In this document: piece after piece, positions 21,127 through 32,907 of the stretch
Position numbering within the stretch: position 1 is the stretch's first letter
How the letters are laid out: each line of letters begins with the position of its first letter
Origin: Powellomyces hirtus
Taxonomy: Eukaryota > Chytridiomycota > Chytridiomycetes > Spizellomycetales > Powellomycetaceae
Direction: 5' to 3'
DNA length: 64,000 bases
Assembly: GCA_025526995.1 (NCBI GenBank)
Contig: JAHLKG010000020.1
Span: 186,001-250,000 of the forward strand
Made by a program: the position numbers and the translations under genes
The notes under the pieces: model-generated
Database searches by the model: none
Seen by the model: only the letters and a program-made list of their open reading frames with translations
What the model was told of the DNA's origin: nothing

Positions 21127-24100
21127 ATGAACCCTCCAGAGGTCGTCGCTGCCACAGAGGTTCTTCAAGCGCACAAACGTCACGTCGATAACCCTTCGGA
21201 CCACGACCTGCGGGACGCATTCCTGTTGAATGCTTGTCGTTTCTTCTTACACTCCCGCAATGACTCCTGCATTCTGCATAATGAAGAGACGCCCAACATT
21301 TCAATTGAACTGCTTAGCATTTTTGCGTTGCGTGACCTCGACGAAGCGCCGATAAAGACAGTCCTGGATAAACTTGGGAACCAACTGACCCACTGTTATG
21401 ACTGTCAGGATGCGTTTGCGTGGGCCAAAAGAGACTTCAAGGAACGATATCGGGATACATATGATGAGGAGGTTCTTCGATCTTTCTTCGACGCAATCCA
21501 TGTATGGAAAGTCGGCCGCCAGAAAATCGTCCTCGGCGGATTTTTGGAAAAGTACAACGCTGTTGAAAACATGACCGCGCCCGTTTTCAAAAAACTTCGC
21601 AATGAAGTTACCTGCACTTTGGGTGACATATGGCGCTTCCCAGGTCAGGACCCTGTTACCTATTGGGGGCACGCAGTTGCTGAGTCTCATCTTCTGTTCA
21701 GAAACCTTGCAGGATCGAGAGCTGGACCAGATGTGGGTTGACGTGCTCCACGTCATCAATGCCGGGACGTTCTCAAGCCCACTGAAGCTCGACAACGAGG
21801 TTGTTGATGCGGGTGGTGTCCTGGCAGTAGGACATGCGGATAAGGAGATCAGACGATGGTCTCGGACGGCGTTGCGGACTGCCGGGGCCCCAATGGTGCT
21901 GGAAACCTCGGAAAACTACGAGACTTCCATGGGCATTCTCACGCAGTACTTTGAGATGTTGTCGGACCCAAAAGAGGATAGACTCTTGGTATTCAACTAT
22001 ACCACCGATGCAACCGAGGTCTGGAGAGCGATTGTAGCGATTTGTTTCACATTCACATCTCCTAGCTTCCAGACGATTATGCTCGCAGAAAAGCATGTAA
22101 ATGTTCAACTGTGCAAAATGGTTATTGAACGTTTGGGAAAGGCCGAAGAGGACTTCTGGGATATCATATGGCTTTTCGGAACGCTTTTGCACGAGCGCGT
22201 GGACATGACCAGGTTCTTGGACACCAACGACAAACGGACGACAATCCTGAAGACAATTGTAAGCCACCCGATATTTCAATCAGGAATCAGCGACGATACA
22301 TTCGTTCGCGAGCGTTCGTTCAGTATTTCTTGGCTGCACAAGTTCGTCATGGCGTCCAGCTTCTTTGATCCCATGGAACATCCGGCTGATGATGTATTGA
22401 AAATTGCGTTGAAAGAGTCTGAGAATTGGTGTCAAACCGCAGTCGCCGTCTTGGATGGATCAACATTCCATTTTGCTAGGCGACGTTTCACTGGTCAAAC
22501 GGTGCTTATTTCGTACGGGCTCGCATGCCATTTTGTTGAAAGATTGTTGACAAAAGGGGATACAAAAACTCACAGCCTTGAGGACCTTGTCGGGCTTGTC
22601 AGAGTAGTGTTCGAAAGCGATCCGTCGATTGAATGCATGAAGCTTGGTCATCGATGCCTCAAGTTCATATCGGAAAGCCTCTGCAAAGCTGTGGCTGAAG
22701 ATCCGCTGAATCTGAAGAGCTGGTTTTCCTCCTTCACGTGCGTTGATGGTGCCTTGGAGGTTGCTTTCCGATGGTCGCAAGTGGGGGACAAGGTGTTGGT
22801 TACCGCATTCATCGAAGACACGCTTTCTGTGGCTGAGCTGGCCTTAGAGCTCCTCGCGACGAAATCTGACCTCATCGAACCTGCTCACGGGCAAGCTCTC
22901 CAAACAGCCTTGCATCGGATTGTAAAGTGCTTCATGTGTAACGATGCGAAGGTTCAGAGCATGGCGTACAGCGTCACACGCGAACTTGTGCGTATTCTTT
23001 TGAAAGCAAACGTGGGCGTTGACCCGGCTGTATCGTCGCGGTTAATAAGGCTTGCAAAGGGGGAGCAGCGATCGATGCTATCAGCCACACAAAAGACCTC
23101 GATGCTGACGTGGATTCCAGAATATCGAAAGGATGTCAAGAAGGAGCCATCACCTGTCGTCCACGAAATTCACGAAATCAGTGAGGGTGTGGCAAACGTC
23201 TCTGATGAAGAATTTGAAGTAATTGAACCCGGCAACAAGATGGAAGCGACTCGAGTCAGTGCTAGCTCTTCCCGACCCAAATCTCTGGAGTTTTTCAGCA
23301 TATCGAACAAACAAACCGATGCGCCAAAGAAAAGTCAAAGCTCTCTTGATAAGTTTGTTTCGCGGGATGAATCCGATTTGCGCTCGGTGTGGGAGAGACT
23401 CGCCAACGATGCCAACTCTGGCAGTCTTGACAAGAAGTTTGGTAAAACGTCCGCGTCATATGCGATTGGCAAAAAGAGCTTGCAGCCCACAATACCGAAA
23501 AAGGGTACCGGTTCCAAACTGAAACAATTGCGTGACGAGCTTGCGAGTGAGCTAGGCAAAACCAAGCCGGACCTTAAACCTAGCAAGCAGGCAGTCGTTC
23601 CCCTTGCAAGACAGATGCCGCACATCCCGTATCAGGGCCCAGGTGACAGCGGGATGACAATCGTTCCTCGTGGTTCTGGAATGCCCAGTGTCTTTGCACC
23701 CTCAGAACGAGCGACTAGCACAATCATGATTGACAGCAAGGGATTGCCAATTAAGCCAACTGGCGCGCCGAAACGAGGCGTACCCATTCGCGCTCCCGGC
23801 GATACTCGTCCGGCCCCTCTTCGTTCTATATCCTCTCTCTATGAGCAAGTGCTGTCATGGAACACGGATCTGGAAGGAGACAGGCCGCCAAACTTCCCTT
23901 TCGAGTTGCGGAGCATACCTAACAGTTTCCAGAATGGCGATAGAGAATATGCAATGACATTTGAGCCTCTACTCATACTTGAGTGTTGGGAACAGTTACA
24001 GAAAGCGAAAGAGGAGTTGAATAGTGAAGACAACCTCATCACCAAACTGACTAGCGTGGCAATGGTTGGTTTGCTCTAACCCGAAACTTTATCACATACG

Positions 24101-26448
24101 CTCACTCCCTGACATCATCTCACAGGTGGATGCGTTCCATGACATCACGATCACTGCTGCTGGGAAAGATGTACGATTGAGGGGATGGTCGGAAAACGAT
24201 GTCCTCCGCATGATACAAATGGGCCCACCAAATCAAGAAACAAACAAATCTTTCCTTTGCAAAGTGAACAGTGTCATCTACAAAGGCGACGAGGCCGTAG
24301 TTCAAGCACGGATGTTTGTTGGATCCAATACATCACTCATACCAATCCTCCGAACGAATTCTAAATGGCGGTCAATTCGGACATACTCCCTCACCACAGC
24401 CATCCGCGAGTATAGCAGCATTTGTACGCTCCCGTCACTGTCTTTGCGCAACGATATATTGCAGCCTGCCAAAACACCAAGAGCCCAGCCGAAGAAGACA
24501 GAAATATCCATGATGATGGACAGATATGGTTTGAATCAACCACAAGCAGCTGCCATATCTGCAGCCCTCACACAGAACGCGGGGTTCACGCTCATTCAAG
24601 GTAAGGAATGGCTTCGAATGATTTTTGTTGCGAACAGAACGGTTAATGCTGTCTCAGGTCCACCGGGAACCGGAAAGACCAAAACAATATTGGGTTTAAT
24701 AAGCGCGTTTTTGTCGCAACATACCATTATCAAAGTCCCCGGCGAGGAGAAAAGGCCGAAATCCAACCGGCTTCTGTGTTGCGCTCCCAGTAACGCCGCT
24801 ATCGATGAAATAGTTCGACGACTGAAAATCGGGATCAGCGGACCCTCGGGAACGTTTGTTCCGAAAATTGTGCGAATCGGAGCTGGAGAAGCCATCCACT
24901 CGTCTGTGCGCGATGTAACGCTGGACTCACTTTTGGAAAAGATGTTAGAGGAAAGCGGGACGCTCGAAGTAGAAGACAAGCAAGATGAAATTCGCAGGGC
25001 TATGAATGCGTTGAAAGACGAGCGGGAACAGCTTCGTGCTCATGAAAATGATGCTGACATCGATGCTGCCAAGGCAGAAGAAATCAATAGCCAAATAGCC
25101 GTAGTGAGCAAAAAGCTTGCTGCGATGCACGAAAAACTTACCAAGGAGCGTCAGGAGCGTAGCACGGCTGCCCTCGCGAGAGATAAATACAAGCGACAAT
25201 TAAAAAGAAAGTTGCTCCTGGAAGCGGATGTCATCCTGACCACTCTCAGTGGCGCTGGTTCTGACGTCTTAGGCGATCTGCCGGATTTGACGTTTCCAAC
25301 TGTTATTGTCGATGAGGCTGCCCAGTCGGTGGAACTGAGTACTATCATTCCGCTACGGTATGGTGCCAAGAAGTGCGTTCTTGTGGGTGATCCGCAACAG
25401 TTGCCCCCAACTGTTCTCTCGCAAGTGGGACAAGGCCATCGTTACGAGCAGTCCTTGTTCCAACGAATCATGAACAACAGTCCCGATGTCACCCACTTGC
25501 TGAGCATCTCCTATCGAATGCACCCGCAAATATCGTCGTACGTCAGTCGAGCATTTTACGGCGGCAAGCTACAAGATGCACCTGGAATGTCCGACATCTC
25601 CAAGGCACCATGGCACTCGGACCCCTTGTATCCGCCCTATCAGCTTGTCGACATGCATTCGGGTCGCGAACAAACTGGTCGCGGACATTCGTACTACAAT
25701 TCGGATGAAGCACGCTTGTGCGCTGACCTGGTCGAAACTCTCTGTTTGCGGTACCCGAAATACAACTTTGTGGGAAAGATCGGCGTGATCACGTTTTACA
25801 AGAAGCAGGTGCGGGAGATCAAGAATGCATTGATCAGGAGAGGATGGTCGAGAGAGGTGCTGCAAAATCTTGATGTCAATACGGTCGATGGGTAAGTGTT
25901 TGTTTGTTTTTTGTGTGTAGCCATCTATTCAGTGTCTCTAATGTCCTTGTCACCATCAGATTCCAAGGGCAAGAAAAGGAAATCATCATTCTCTCCTGCG
26001 TACGAGCCAACCGTCAGGTTGGGTTCATCAGCGACGTCAGACGCATGAACGTTGCCATGAGTCGCGCAAAGTATTCTTTGATTGTGCTCGGGAATGTGGA
26101 TACCCTGCAAACACACCGCGTATGGCGGCACCTGGTGGACGATGCGTTTGACAGACGAATGGTGGTGCGCAGCTCTGACGCTATGTTCAAGTTGCGGAAT
26201 GGCGCCGGACCGCCCCCGGCAAATCTATCCACGCCAACCCGAATGCTGGAAAGCTCTGATGTGTCAACGGATTCGAGTGATGATGCCCCTTCAGTGGGAA
26301 CCTCAGGGTCAAAGGTACGGCATGACATGCAACTTGCGGCTTCTCGTTTGAGGTGACTCATACATTTTGTCTTATCCTTGATCAGCGCAAACACAAAAAT
26401 GGAGCTCCCCAAGGCAACGCAAAGAGAAGCAAGGCATCGCCTAATTAG
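21127..26448 (+). CDS. SEN1: Sen1/senataxin-type RNA-DNA helicase
   Basis: Six exons: 21127-21643, 21702-24064, 24126-24600, 24658-25891, 25960-26314 and 26386-26448 (1,668 residues). The N-terminal 650 residues are the helical SEN1_N region. A charged linker follows, then an SF1B (Upf1-like) helicase core: LIQGPPGTGKTKTI (Walker A, about residue 1119), VDEAAQSVE (Walker B), LVGDPQQLPPT, SYRMHPQI, and QGQEKEIII with VRRMNVAMSRAK (motif VI). An insertion with a coiled-coil look (residues about 1215-1300) matches the prong of Sen1/Upf1 helicases. The small last exon adds a basic tail (RKHKNG, AKRSK), a likely nuclear signal. Sen1 ends non-coding Pol II transcription and resolves R-loops. Intron 3 (57 nt, in frame, no stop) splits the Gly codon before PPGTGKT. 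Confidence 0.92.
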
Positions 26449-26708
26449 CACAAATTTTCTGTACCCACAATTAGCTCGCACACACACACACAAAGTCGGG
26501 GGTTGCAGAATCGACGCAAGTGTTGTAAAAGCGAATTGTTTTCTGTAGGCGCTCTGAGATCTTTTCCCTCATTTTCCATAGTTCCATTTATTTACAATTT
26601 CATGTGCTACCATATATAGATATTCCTAAGTAGAATAGTGATTCCAATGGCACTACCTTTGCATCAGATGTAAATGTGATGATCATTTTCTGGGTGCAGT
26701 TCTACTGT

Positions 26709-28074
26709 TCACAACTTGGGCTGCTTGGCTCGTCGCCAGCTGTATTGGTCAACGCCGTGTTCCTTTGTCACACGGAGACACGCACCTAGGGAAGCGGGGA
26801 GAGCGGGTTGAGTCTGCGAAGTAAAGATGGTGTGGGCATGTAGTTTTTGGGCAAAAGCACTTACCGGCAAGGCTCTCGTCCTCGATAGCTATGACGAAGG
26901 CATCAATGCAGGTCTCCACGGAAACTCGGCTGTCTTCAGTGAACTTTGTGAAGCTTTTGCCAAAGTTCTGCAGAACACAATCCAAGAGTGTTAGCACAAA
27001 ACAAATGCGCATGTCCAGACTGGCGTCAAAGGCCCGCTTCTTTCTCTCAATATACCTTTTCAGCCTCAACCAGGATACCCGTTGGCGCAAAGCTGGGGCA
27101 AACGGCGTTCACGTGGATGCCATGGGATTTGGCCAAAGGCGCCAAGCTGCGAGTGAAGTGAACAACTCCTCCCTTGGCGGCTGCGTAGACGGGCTGGTGC
27201 ATTTGTGGGTAGAGGCCGGCCAGAGAAGCAGTGTTGACAATCACGCCTCCATTGCCGGCGGCGCTAAGCTCGGTGATGGCGAGGCGAGTACCAAGGATGA
27301 CGGCTTCGAGATCGATGCGCAGGACCTTCACCCAGGAATCTGATTTCGAGTAAGAGAAAATATGAGATGAGGCGGGGACGGACACTTCACAAGCGATGGA
27401 ACATCGTCCATAGATTCTTCTTTGGCATACCGGTCTCATCCGTGGCAAATGCCTTTCCTTCCCCGATTCCGGCGTTGTTTACAACAATCTAGAGGATAAG
27501 AGGACATGTGGGAGCACCGGTAACAAGTTAGGGTACCTTCTTCATGCGTACGCCTGCGCCCCTGATTACTTACATTGACTTGGCCAAAGTGCTTTTTGGC
27601 GACGGTGAAAAGGTTCTGTTGGTCGCTCTTGCTGGTCACGTCGCAGACGGTGAATACCGCGCGGTTAGGGTACCTGAGACGGGTAAAGAGAAACGTCAGA
27701 ACCACTGCTTCCCGGTATCCCAGTGGCTATTTGAGTAACGAGAGCTTGCTTTGCGTTAATCTCGTTCTCAAGCGCTTTGCCAGCGTCCGCGGTGATATCG
27801 CCGAGCACGAGCTTAGCTCTATTCAGCGTGAAGGAGAGGTGAATGTCAGAGAGCAACTCTTCTGAGACAGAAAACTAGCAGCTGTGCTCGGTAATCAGTT
27901 GGGTTGGTGTCGTACCCTTTGCCGACCAATCTCCAGGCTGTTCGTGTTCAAAGAAGCAAACAATGAGAATGACGATTGTGAGCGAGCTGCTGCCGCTGGC
28001 TGGACCTTACCAAGAGCTTTGCCGAAGCCAGAGGAGGCACCTGTGATGATTGCTACTTTTCCGTCGACCTTCAT
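26709..28074 (-). CDS. Short-chain dehydrogenase/reductase (15-PGDH-like classical SDR)
   Basis: Eight exons on the minus strand: 28011-28074, 27916-27937, 27750-27818, 27574-27673, 27431-27488, 27056-27339, 26865-26967 and 26709-26785 (258 residues). The Rossmann start is TGASSGFGKAL, the acidic residue after beta-2 is VLGDI (NAD preference), then CDVTSKSDQ, NNAGIGEG, VNTASLAG and the catalytic YAAAK, a classical SDR of normal length. The C-terminal CLRVTKEHGV resembles 15-hydroxyprostaglandin dehydrogenase relatives. The substrate is unknown. Exon 2 is only 22 nt (it adds AWRLVGKG and its exact phase restores the motif). Intron 3 uses a GC donor (AA|GCAAGC) with a TCTCAG acceptor. It is convergent with Sen1. 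Confidence 0.88.
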
Positions 28075-28602
28075 GATTGTTTCTTGTTGTTTGAGTGAGT
28101 GTACGAGAAAGTACTAGGGGGGAAGAAGGAGGAAGAGCGTGAAAAATAGGCATACGCGGGGAGGCGGTCCCGCCATTCAGCCGGCCGGGGCGCGCGAGGT
28201 GTGATGAATGTGGCGTGTGCAGTACAAGCCACGTCCGGGTGAGACGGACATCCTCATCGTCACACATTTTGGTAGTGTGAAAATTCTTGTGCAAACTCTT
28301 CTCACTCCGGCGGCCACCTTGGAGTTTTGGACACCCACGATTTTAATGTTTTTGAACGCCGTCCCCTTCAGCTCCATGCCAAGAAATACTTGTAACAATA
28401 TGAAGATGATTGCCCACAGCCACAGCTGTGCATCGTTGCAGTGGGTGGTATTACTTTCTCTATCATCGTAGGCTGAAACTGCATTTAGTTTCAACAAGCC
28501 ATATAGAATGGAGCGAGACCGACACAAAACTTTGCCTTTTCCTTGCCAGCTGACTATTTTTATTCTCCATTACCGCACTTTGCTGAACTTGTTTCGCTGA
28601 GA
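28075..28602. other. Divergent intergenic region, no gene supported
   Basis: The region lies between the start codons of the dehydrogenase (-) and the first cysteine-rich membrane protein (+). Open frames exist on both strands (for example a minus frame reading MELKGTAFKNIKIV near 28340-28380), but none has a recognisable motif. It presumably holds both promoters. Confidence 0.4.
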
Positions 28603-29931
28603 ATGTCTACCCAACATGACCCTCAACCACCATACAACCCGTACCTTGCCCGCGGTCCCGTGGAGGACAACGCACCATTACCGCAAATGCCGCCGCCTCG
28701 CCATCGCTCCCGAAGCCGGAGCAGAGGCATGCAGGAAGATCCGACATTACCGGTACCTGCGCAAAGTCGCCATGGACGGTCTCGCAGTCAGAGTCGAAAT
28801 GTCCTGGACGACCCCTTGTCACAGCTGCAATCCTCGCGCCCTCGTCACAGTCGCTCCCATAGCCGAAACGTGCAGGGAGTTCCCACTCCGTCGCTGCAAC
28901 CTGAACCTTCCCGCCATACTAGGTCACATAGCGGACACGGGAACTTGGACCCAACAGGCCTGCCTACTAGATCCGATCGCCCGCCATCATCACTACTTCG
29001 GACCACGGATGCGCCAATATCGCGTGGGCCAGTGGGCTCTCCGGGCAGAGGACGACTCTTGACGCCACCTGGGCAACAGCAGCAGCCATTGGATTCAGAG
29101 CGGAGACAACAAGGACGCACACCTTTGCCACATAGAAACTACCGGCAACAATCTCCAGAACAAGTTACTTGCGCAACGGTCCAACAAACACCACCAACTC
29201 TGCCCATGTACACCGTGCGTGAAGCGTATGCACCAACGCCTCCGCCATCTTACCGTGAAGCATCGCAGACTAATCCCAGACCATACCCACCGCAATCGTC
29301 GCGACCACACCGTTCCCAGCAGACTCGGGCGCAATCAGACACCAGTTCAATTGCATCCATATCCACATCGGTAGCCTTCCCTGAGCCTTCACATTCCCTC
29401 AAGGTTCTCTCCGTCACCACCCTTATCTTCGGTCTTCTCCTGGCCGCCATTCTCGCCACATGCGTCAGTGCAGGCAAACGGATCGGAACGCGTGATCCGA
29501 CTGACAGCGCTGACAGGTCTGGCGGTGCATTTGAGGGTACTATCTGGTCGGTTGTGCTCTTTGAGGTGTTCGGACTCTCGGTCATCGCGCTCCCCTTCGT
29601 TCTCCGATCCTGCGATGTATTTGATAAACCCCTCCTCGCCTGGATCATGTGCCAGCCACCTCACAAAGCCAAGGATCAAAGGGACAGGATTGGAGGATGT
29701 TGTTGCGGGCCCGCCTCCATGACTGCCTCCGACGGGGATTCGATCTGCTGTGGATGCTGTGCGTACGGCTTGTTCGTGGTGTTCCTGGCATTCATTATCG
29801 TGGTATTTGGCGGCATCTGTGGCTATTTCGTCATGTGGCGTCTCTGCTGGCTTGGTACTAGTCACATGTATGATAGACACCTGAATAAAGAGAGCAGTAG
29901 CAGTAGTGATGCAGCGGACATAGCTGTTTAG
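28603..29931 (+). CDS. Membrane protein with RS-rich cytosolic N-terminus and Cys-rich C-terminus, unknown family
   Basis: The product is 442 residues from the ATG at 28603 (MSTQHDPQPP). The frame is open upstream but without an earlier ATG. Residues 1-260 are Pro/Ser/Arg-rich, with an imperfect repeat unit of the type RSRSRSRGMQEDP, RSQSRNVLDDP, SHSRNVQGVP. Three hydrophobic segments follow: VTTLIFGLLLAAILATC, SVVLFEVFGLSVIALPFVL and YGLFVVFLAFIIVVFGGIC. Between the last two is a Cys-rich loop (GGCCCGPAS, SICCGCC). I recognise no family. The layout (disordered head, TM pair, then CC-rich block) is shared with the gene at 30400-31104, so the two are probably tandem paralogues. Confidence 0.7.
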   Translation: MSTQHDPQPPYNPYLARGPVEDNAPLPQMPPPRHRSRSRSRGMQEDPTLPVPAQSRHGRSRSQSRNVLDDPLSQLQSSRPRHSRSHSRNVQGVPTPSLQPEPSRHTRSHSGHGNLDPTGLPTRSDRPPSSLLRTTDAPISRGPVGSPGRGRLLTPPGQQQQPLDSERRQQGRTPLPHRNYRQQSPEQVTCATVQQTPPTLPMYTVREAYAPTPPPSYREASQTNPRPYPPQSSRPHRSQQTRAQSDTSSIASISTSVAFPEPSHSLKVLSVTTLIFGLLLAAILATCVSAGKRIGTRDPTDSADRSGGAFEGTIWSVVLFEVFGLSVIALPFVLRSCDVFDKPLLAWIMCQPPHKAKDQRDRIGGCCCGPASMTASDGDSICCGCCAYGLFVVFLAFIIVVFGGICGYFVMWRLCWLGTSHMYDRHLNKESSSSSDAADIAV

Positions 29932-30399
29932 ATAAATTATAAACCATTCGATGTGTTTTCCAATTAGATCTGAGAAGTTATATTATTGCTGGACGAACAG
30001 ATTCGCTCACTGACTTTATCACAGGACGCTTGCGACAACACGAAAGTTCCGCAAATCATCACGTCAAGGTAATAGAAACTTGCTGACCTCCAAGCTGGCA
30101 TGCTGTCAATGAAGAGATCGTCACTGCAAATTCCGCCCCAGAACCCCACGAACGGGAGCTGAATGCCAAGAGATTGATTGAAAGACGTAGAATTGCGTGG
30201 GCGTCAACGCGCTGACGCGTCCGCAAACTATGGGGGTCGAAGGTTCCATTCTAAAAAGAAAAAGGCGAATGCTTCAAGCACTAAAGACAGATAAGTGATT
30301 CCATTCTTTCCCCTCCCTCGCTCGTCAAAGCAATTTCACTCCGTTCAAGGCTCTTCTTCCGCATTTAACAACCAGAACACTGGAGATCGTAACGTTGTC
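29932..30399. other. Spacer between the two cysteine-rich membrane-protein genes
   Basis: I see no gene or repeat. A frame upstream of the next gene is open from 30295, without an ATG before 30400. Confidence 0.4.
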
Positions 30400-31104
30400 A
30401 TGTCTGATCCAAGCATACCAAACGAACTCATCAAATCGGCGCCCTCGGGCGCCGAGCAAAAGCGCAGCCATCATCACAGTGAATCATGCAGGATTGACAG
30501 CGTTGATGTACCGCTGCCTCCACCGTATCAGCAACGCGAACGCGAACCGCTGTCGCTGAAATGTCATCAACCACCGCAGCACTCCATTAACCGTACTGCC
30601 TCTCTTGATTCGGACACGAGACTGAAACTACACCCGGAACTGCTCATGATCTCAGCCGAAGCTTTTCGCATCCCATCATCTTCTATTCACGTGATCATCT
30701 TCACCACGATCCTGTACGCCATCGTCATCATTAGCCTTGCTCTAACCAGTTTCGCGATCGCAACACAAACACAAATGTACGACGGCCACGCGACCGTCAC
30801 CAAAGCCGCAATTTTCATTTGCCTTTTCACCTTGTTGATACGGATTCTCATATCCGCCGTCCTCCGACTGCTCAGACCATGCGGAGTAGGGACGCCAATG
30901 GTGGATTGGATTGCTGGAGCCTGCCATGATAACGGCAAATGCTGTCAGTGCTGCATTTCCCGGCTGCTGGCGTTTGCGCTGGAAACTTATTGCTCGGTCT
31001 ATTGCTTGTGCTGGGTTGGAGCGGCGAGGTTGTCGGGAAGGTTCGACGGCTGGGCGGAATACCAAGGAAATGCACATGTGATTTCCGGGATCAACATTGT
31101 CTAG
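30400..31104 (+). CDS. Cys-rich membrane protein, probable paralogue of the upstream gene
   Basis: The product is 234 residues from the ATG at 30400 (MSDPSIPNEL), the first ATG in a frame open from 30295. The head is polar with His and Pro runs (PLPPPYQQ, a possible PY-type motif PPPY). Two hydrophobic segments follow (HVIIFTTILYAIVIISLALTSF and AAIFICLFTLLIRILISAVL), then a Cys-rich stretch (HDNGKCCQCC ... YCSVYCLCWVG). The head/TM/TM/CC order and the PMVDWIAG versus PLLAWIM similarity after the second TM point to common origin with the 28603 gene. No known family was recognised and the function is unknown. Confidence 0.65.
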   Translation: MSDPSIPNELIKSAPSGAEQKRSHHHSESCRIDSVDVPLPPPYQQREREPLSLKCHQPPQHSINRTASLDSDTRLKLHPELLMISAEAFRIPSSSIHVIIFTTILYAIVIISLALTSFAIATQTQMYDGHATVTKAAIFICLFTLLIRILISAVLRLLRPCGVGTPMVDWIAGACHDNGKCCQCCISRLLAFALETYCSVYCLCWVGAARLSGRFDGWAEYQGNAHVISGINIV

Positions 31105-32907
31105 CCGGATGTATATATACTTCTAGAAACTGATCACTCAATGAGGCAATATATAGATAAATAAAGAGATTATATAGACGCATCCTCAGAACCTCTGTAT
31201 TTACTATGAACCATTGGGCAACTGACCTCTCGAGGTACTGTACACTGTCATTTCCAAAATTGTGCTGCGCCACGAGGAGCGCGCTCCCGGAAACACGGCC
31301 ATATCCTGGACATCCTCCCGGCCTCCCTCTGCTTCCGCGAGGAGGCATTGTTCTCCATCCCAGAGACTGCCTACGACACAAGGCCTCGAGAAGACTCACA
31401 GAAGAGACGACAGACCTTTTGACCCAGTGATCCTCCTCGCTCCGCCGCTCGTATCCTTCATTCTCGCTGGCGTGTCGAGGGCTATGCGTCCAGAACAACA
31501 GCTCTTCTTTCATAACGGGAGTGTCAATACTCGTAGTTAACACTACCTCCCCATCCCCACATTCATCTCAACAGTCAGGGCGAAGCCCACAGTCACTCCC
31601 CCAATCTCGATGAGCGACGCAATGTGCTTCGCTTAGCGCATCCGAGGTCGGAAGACCGAGGTCCGAAGGGAAGTCAACGTTGCCACCACCACCAACTCCC
31701 TGTAAGGTCCTGAGCCGCGAGCTAATGAGTGGACTGGTATATGCCCGGATGCATATTCTCCCCGAGCATGCTAAGGGCGACATGTGCTCCTCCCGTCTGC
31801 ACGAAGCGGCAAATAATTCCACCCAGAGCACAAAATGCAAATCCAAGTCGAATGACAGTACATGAAGCTGACGGCGCCGTTGTTAATATCTTCCATGTTC
31901 CATCCAGATCTTTCCCTCGCCCTTCGAGCCCCGCATTTAACCATTTGATAAAACCAGTCCAGGACTCACGGACCAAAGTCCTGATGATGACAGATTCTAT
32001 CCTGGGCATCGCCATTGGTGACACCATCAACTGCCTAAATCCCATCACTCCTATCTGACATGATCGGTCAGTTTACCTTCGGTAGTAGCAACCCGTCAGG
32101 TCAAGTTTCTCCGGGATGCTGATATGAGGATGCAGAGGTACTGGTACATGTCGCGTTCCCTACTCCGCAATGACATGGAAGCCACAAGTACAAAACCGTT
32201 TTTGATCGAAACCAGGATGAGTCTAGTATATGACTGGATTTCCACTGAAATAATATGTCGGAGCAGGATTGGATTCCACTGATTGATTTTTTAGTCAGTG
32301 CATCCCATGTATATAGCATAGCAAGCCTTCAATCTGTGCATCGAAGAAAGAGGCCATAATTATCCAAGAATCATCACTCCAGAGAGCCCCCATGCAAGCA
32401 ATGTCATGCCGCCTCCACACACAGCTGTCAGTAACAAAGATAGTCCCTGGCTAGGTCAAGCAACTGATTGAGTCACGTTCAGTGAGGCACGCGCGGGGGC
32501 AACATGGAAGGACTTTGGGTTCCAGATGTCCAAGTGACCAAGTGGGTGGGACCAAGTGACCCGGTCTACCCCTGGTCCAGAGCGTCTGACAACTTCTGAG
32601 GCAACTCTAAAGGGCGCAACGCAACGCAACCACACTAGCATGTGAACGACTGAAACCTGACGCGAAGGGAACTATCTCCACGTCAGGGTGATTGAGACGA
32701 AGGGTTTGACACTCAGATACCTGGTGGCACTGCCGCGGGTTTATAAAGATCGAAAGACTTTTCGTCCCCGCCAGGTAAGGAAAAATTTGCTTTTTGACCG
32801 AACCTACATTTTCCTGGACCTTCAAGACGAGTTCGACACCTTTGTTCACCGCTTGCGGATCTTGCAGCACAAACCTACTTTCTTCGCATATTTCCCGCTG
32901 ACCATGT
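31105..32907. other. 1.8-kb stretch without a firmly supported gene; possible degenerate minus-strand membrane gene
   Basis: Several open frames occur on both strands, none with a recognisable domain. The best candidate is on the minus strand at about 31722-32057. It follows an AGATAG acceptor-like site and reads GVMGFRQLMVSPMAMPRIES and later VIRLGFAFCALGGIICRF, which looks like a transmembrane helix. I could not build a complete gene around it. The region may also hold the 3' ends and promoters of the flanking plus-strand genes. Confidence 0.3.

Noticed and set aside
21602..21701. Direct frameshift between the first two Sen1 ORFs, suggesting a broken gene
   Set aside because: A 58-nt GTCAGG...TGTTCAG intron at 21644-21701 joins the frames in phase and matches the size of the other introns.
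26466..26482. Short CA repeat after SEN1
   Set aside because: It is a common microsatellite in a 3' flank and too short to matter.
31240..31543. Frames on both strands downstream of the second Cys-rich gene
   Set aside because: They have no motif or start context and lie in the presumed 3' flank.
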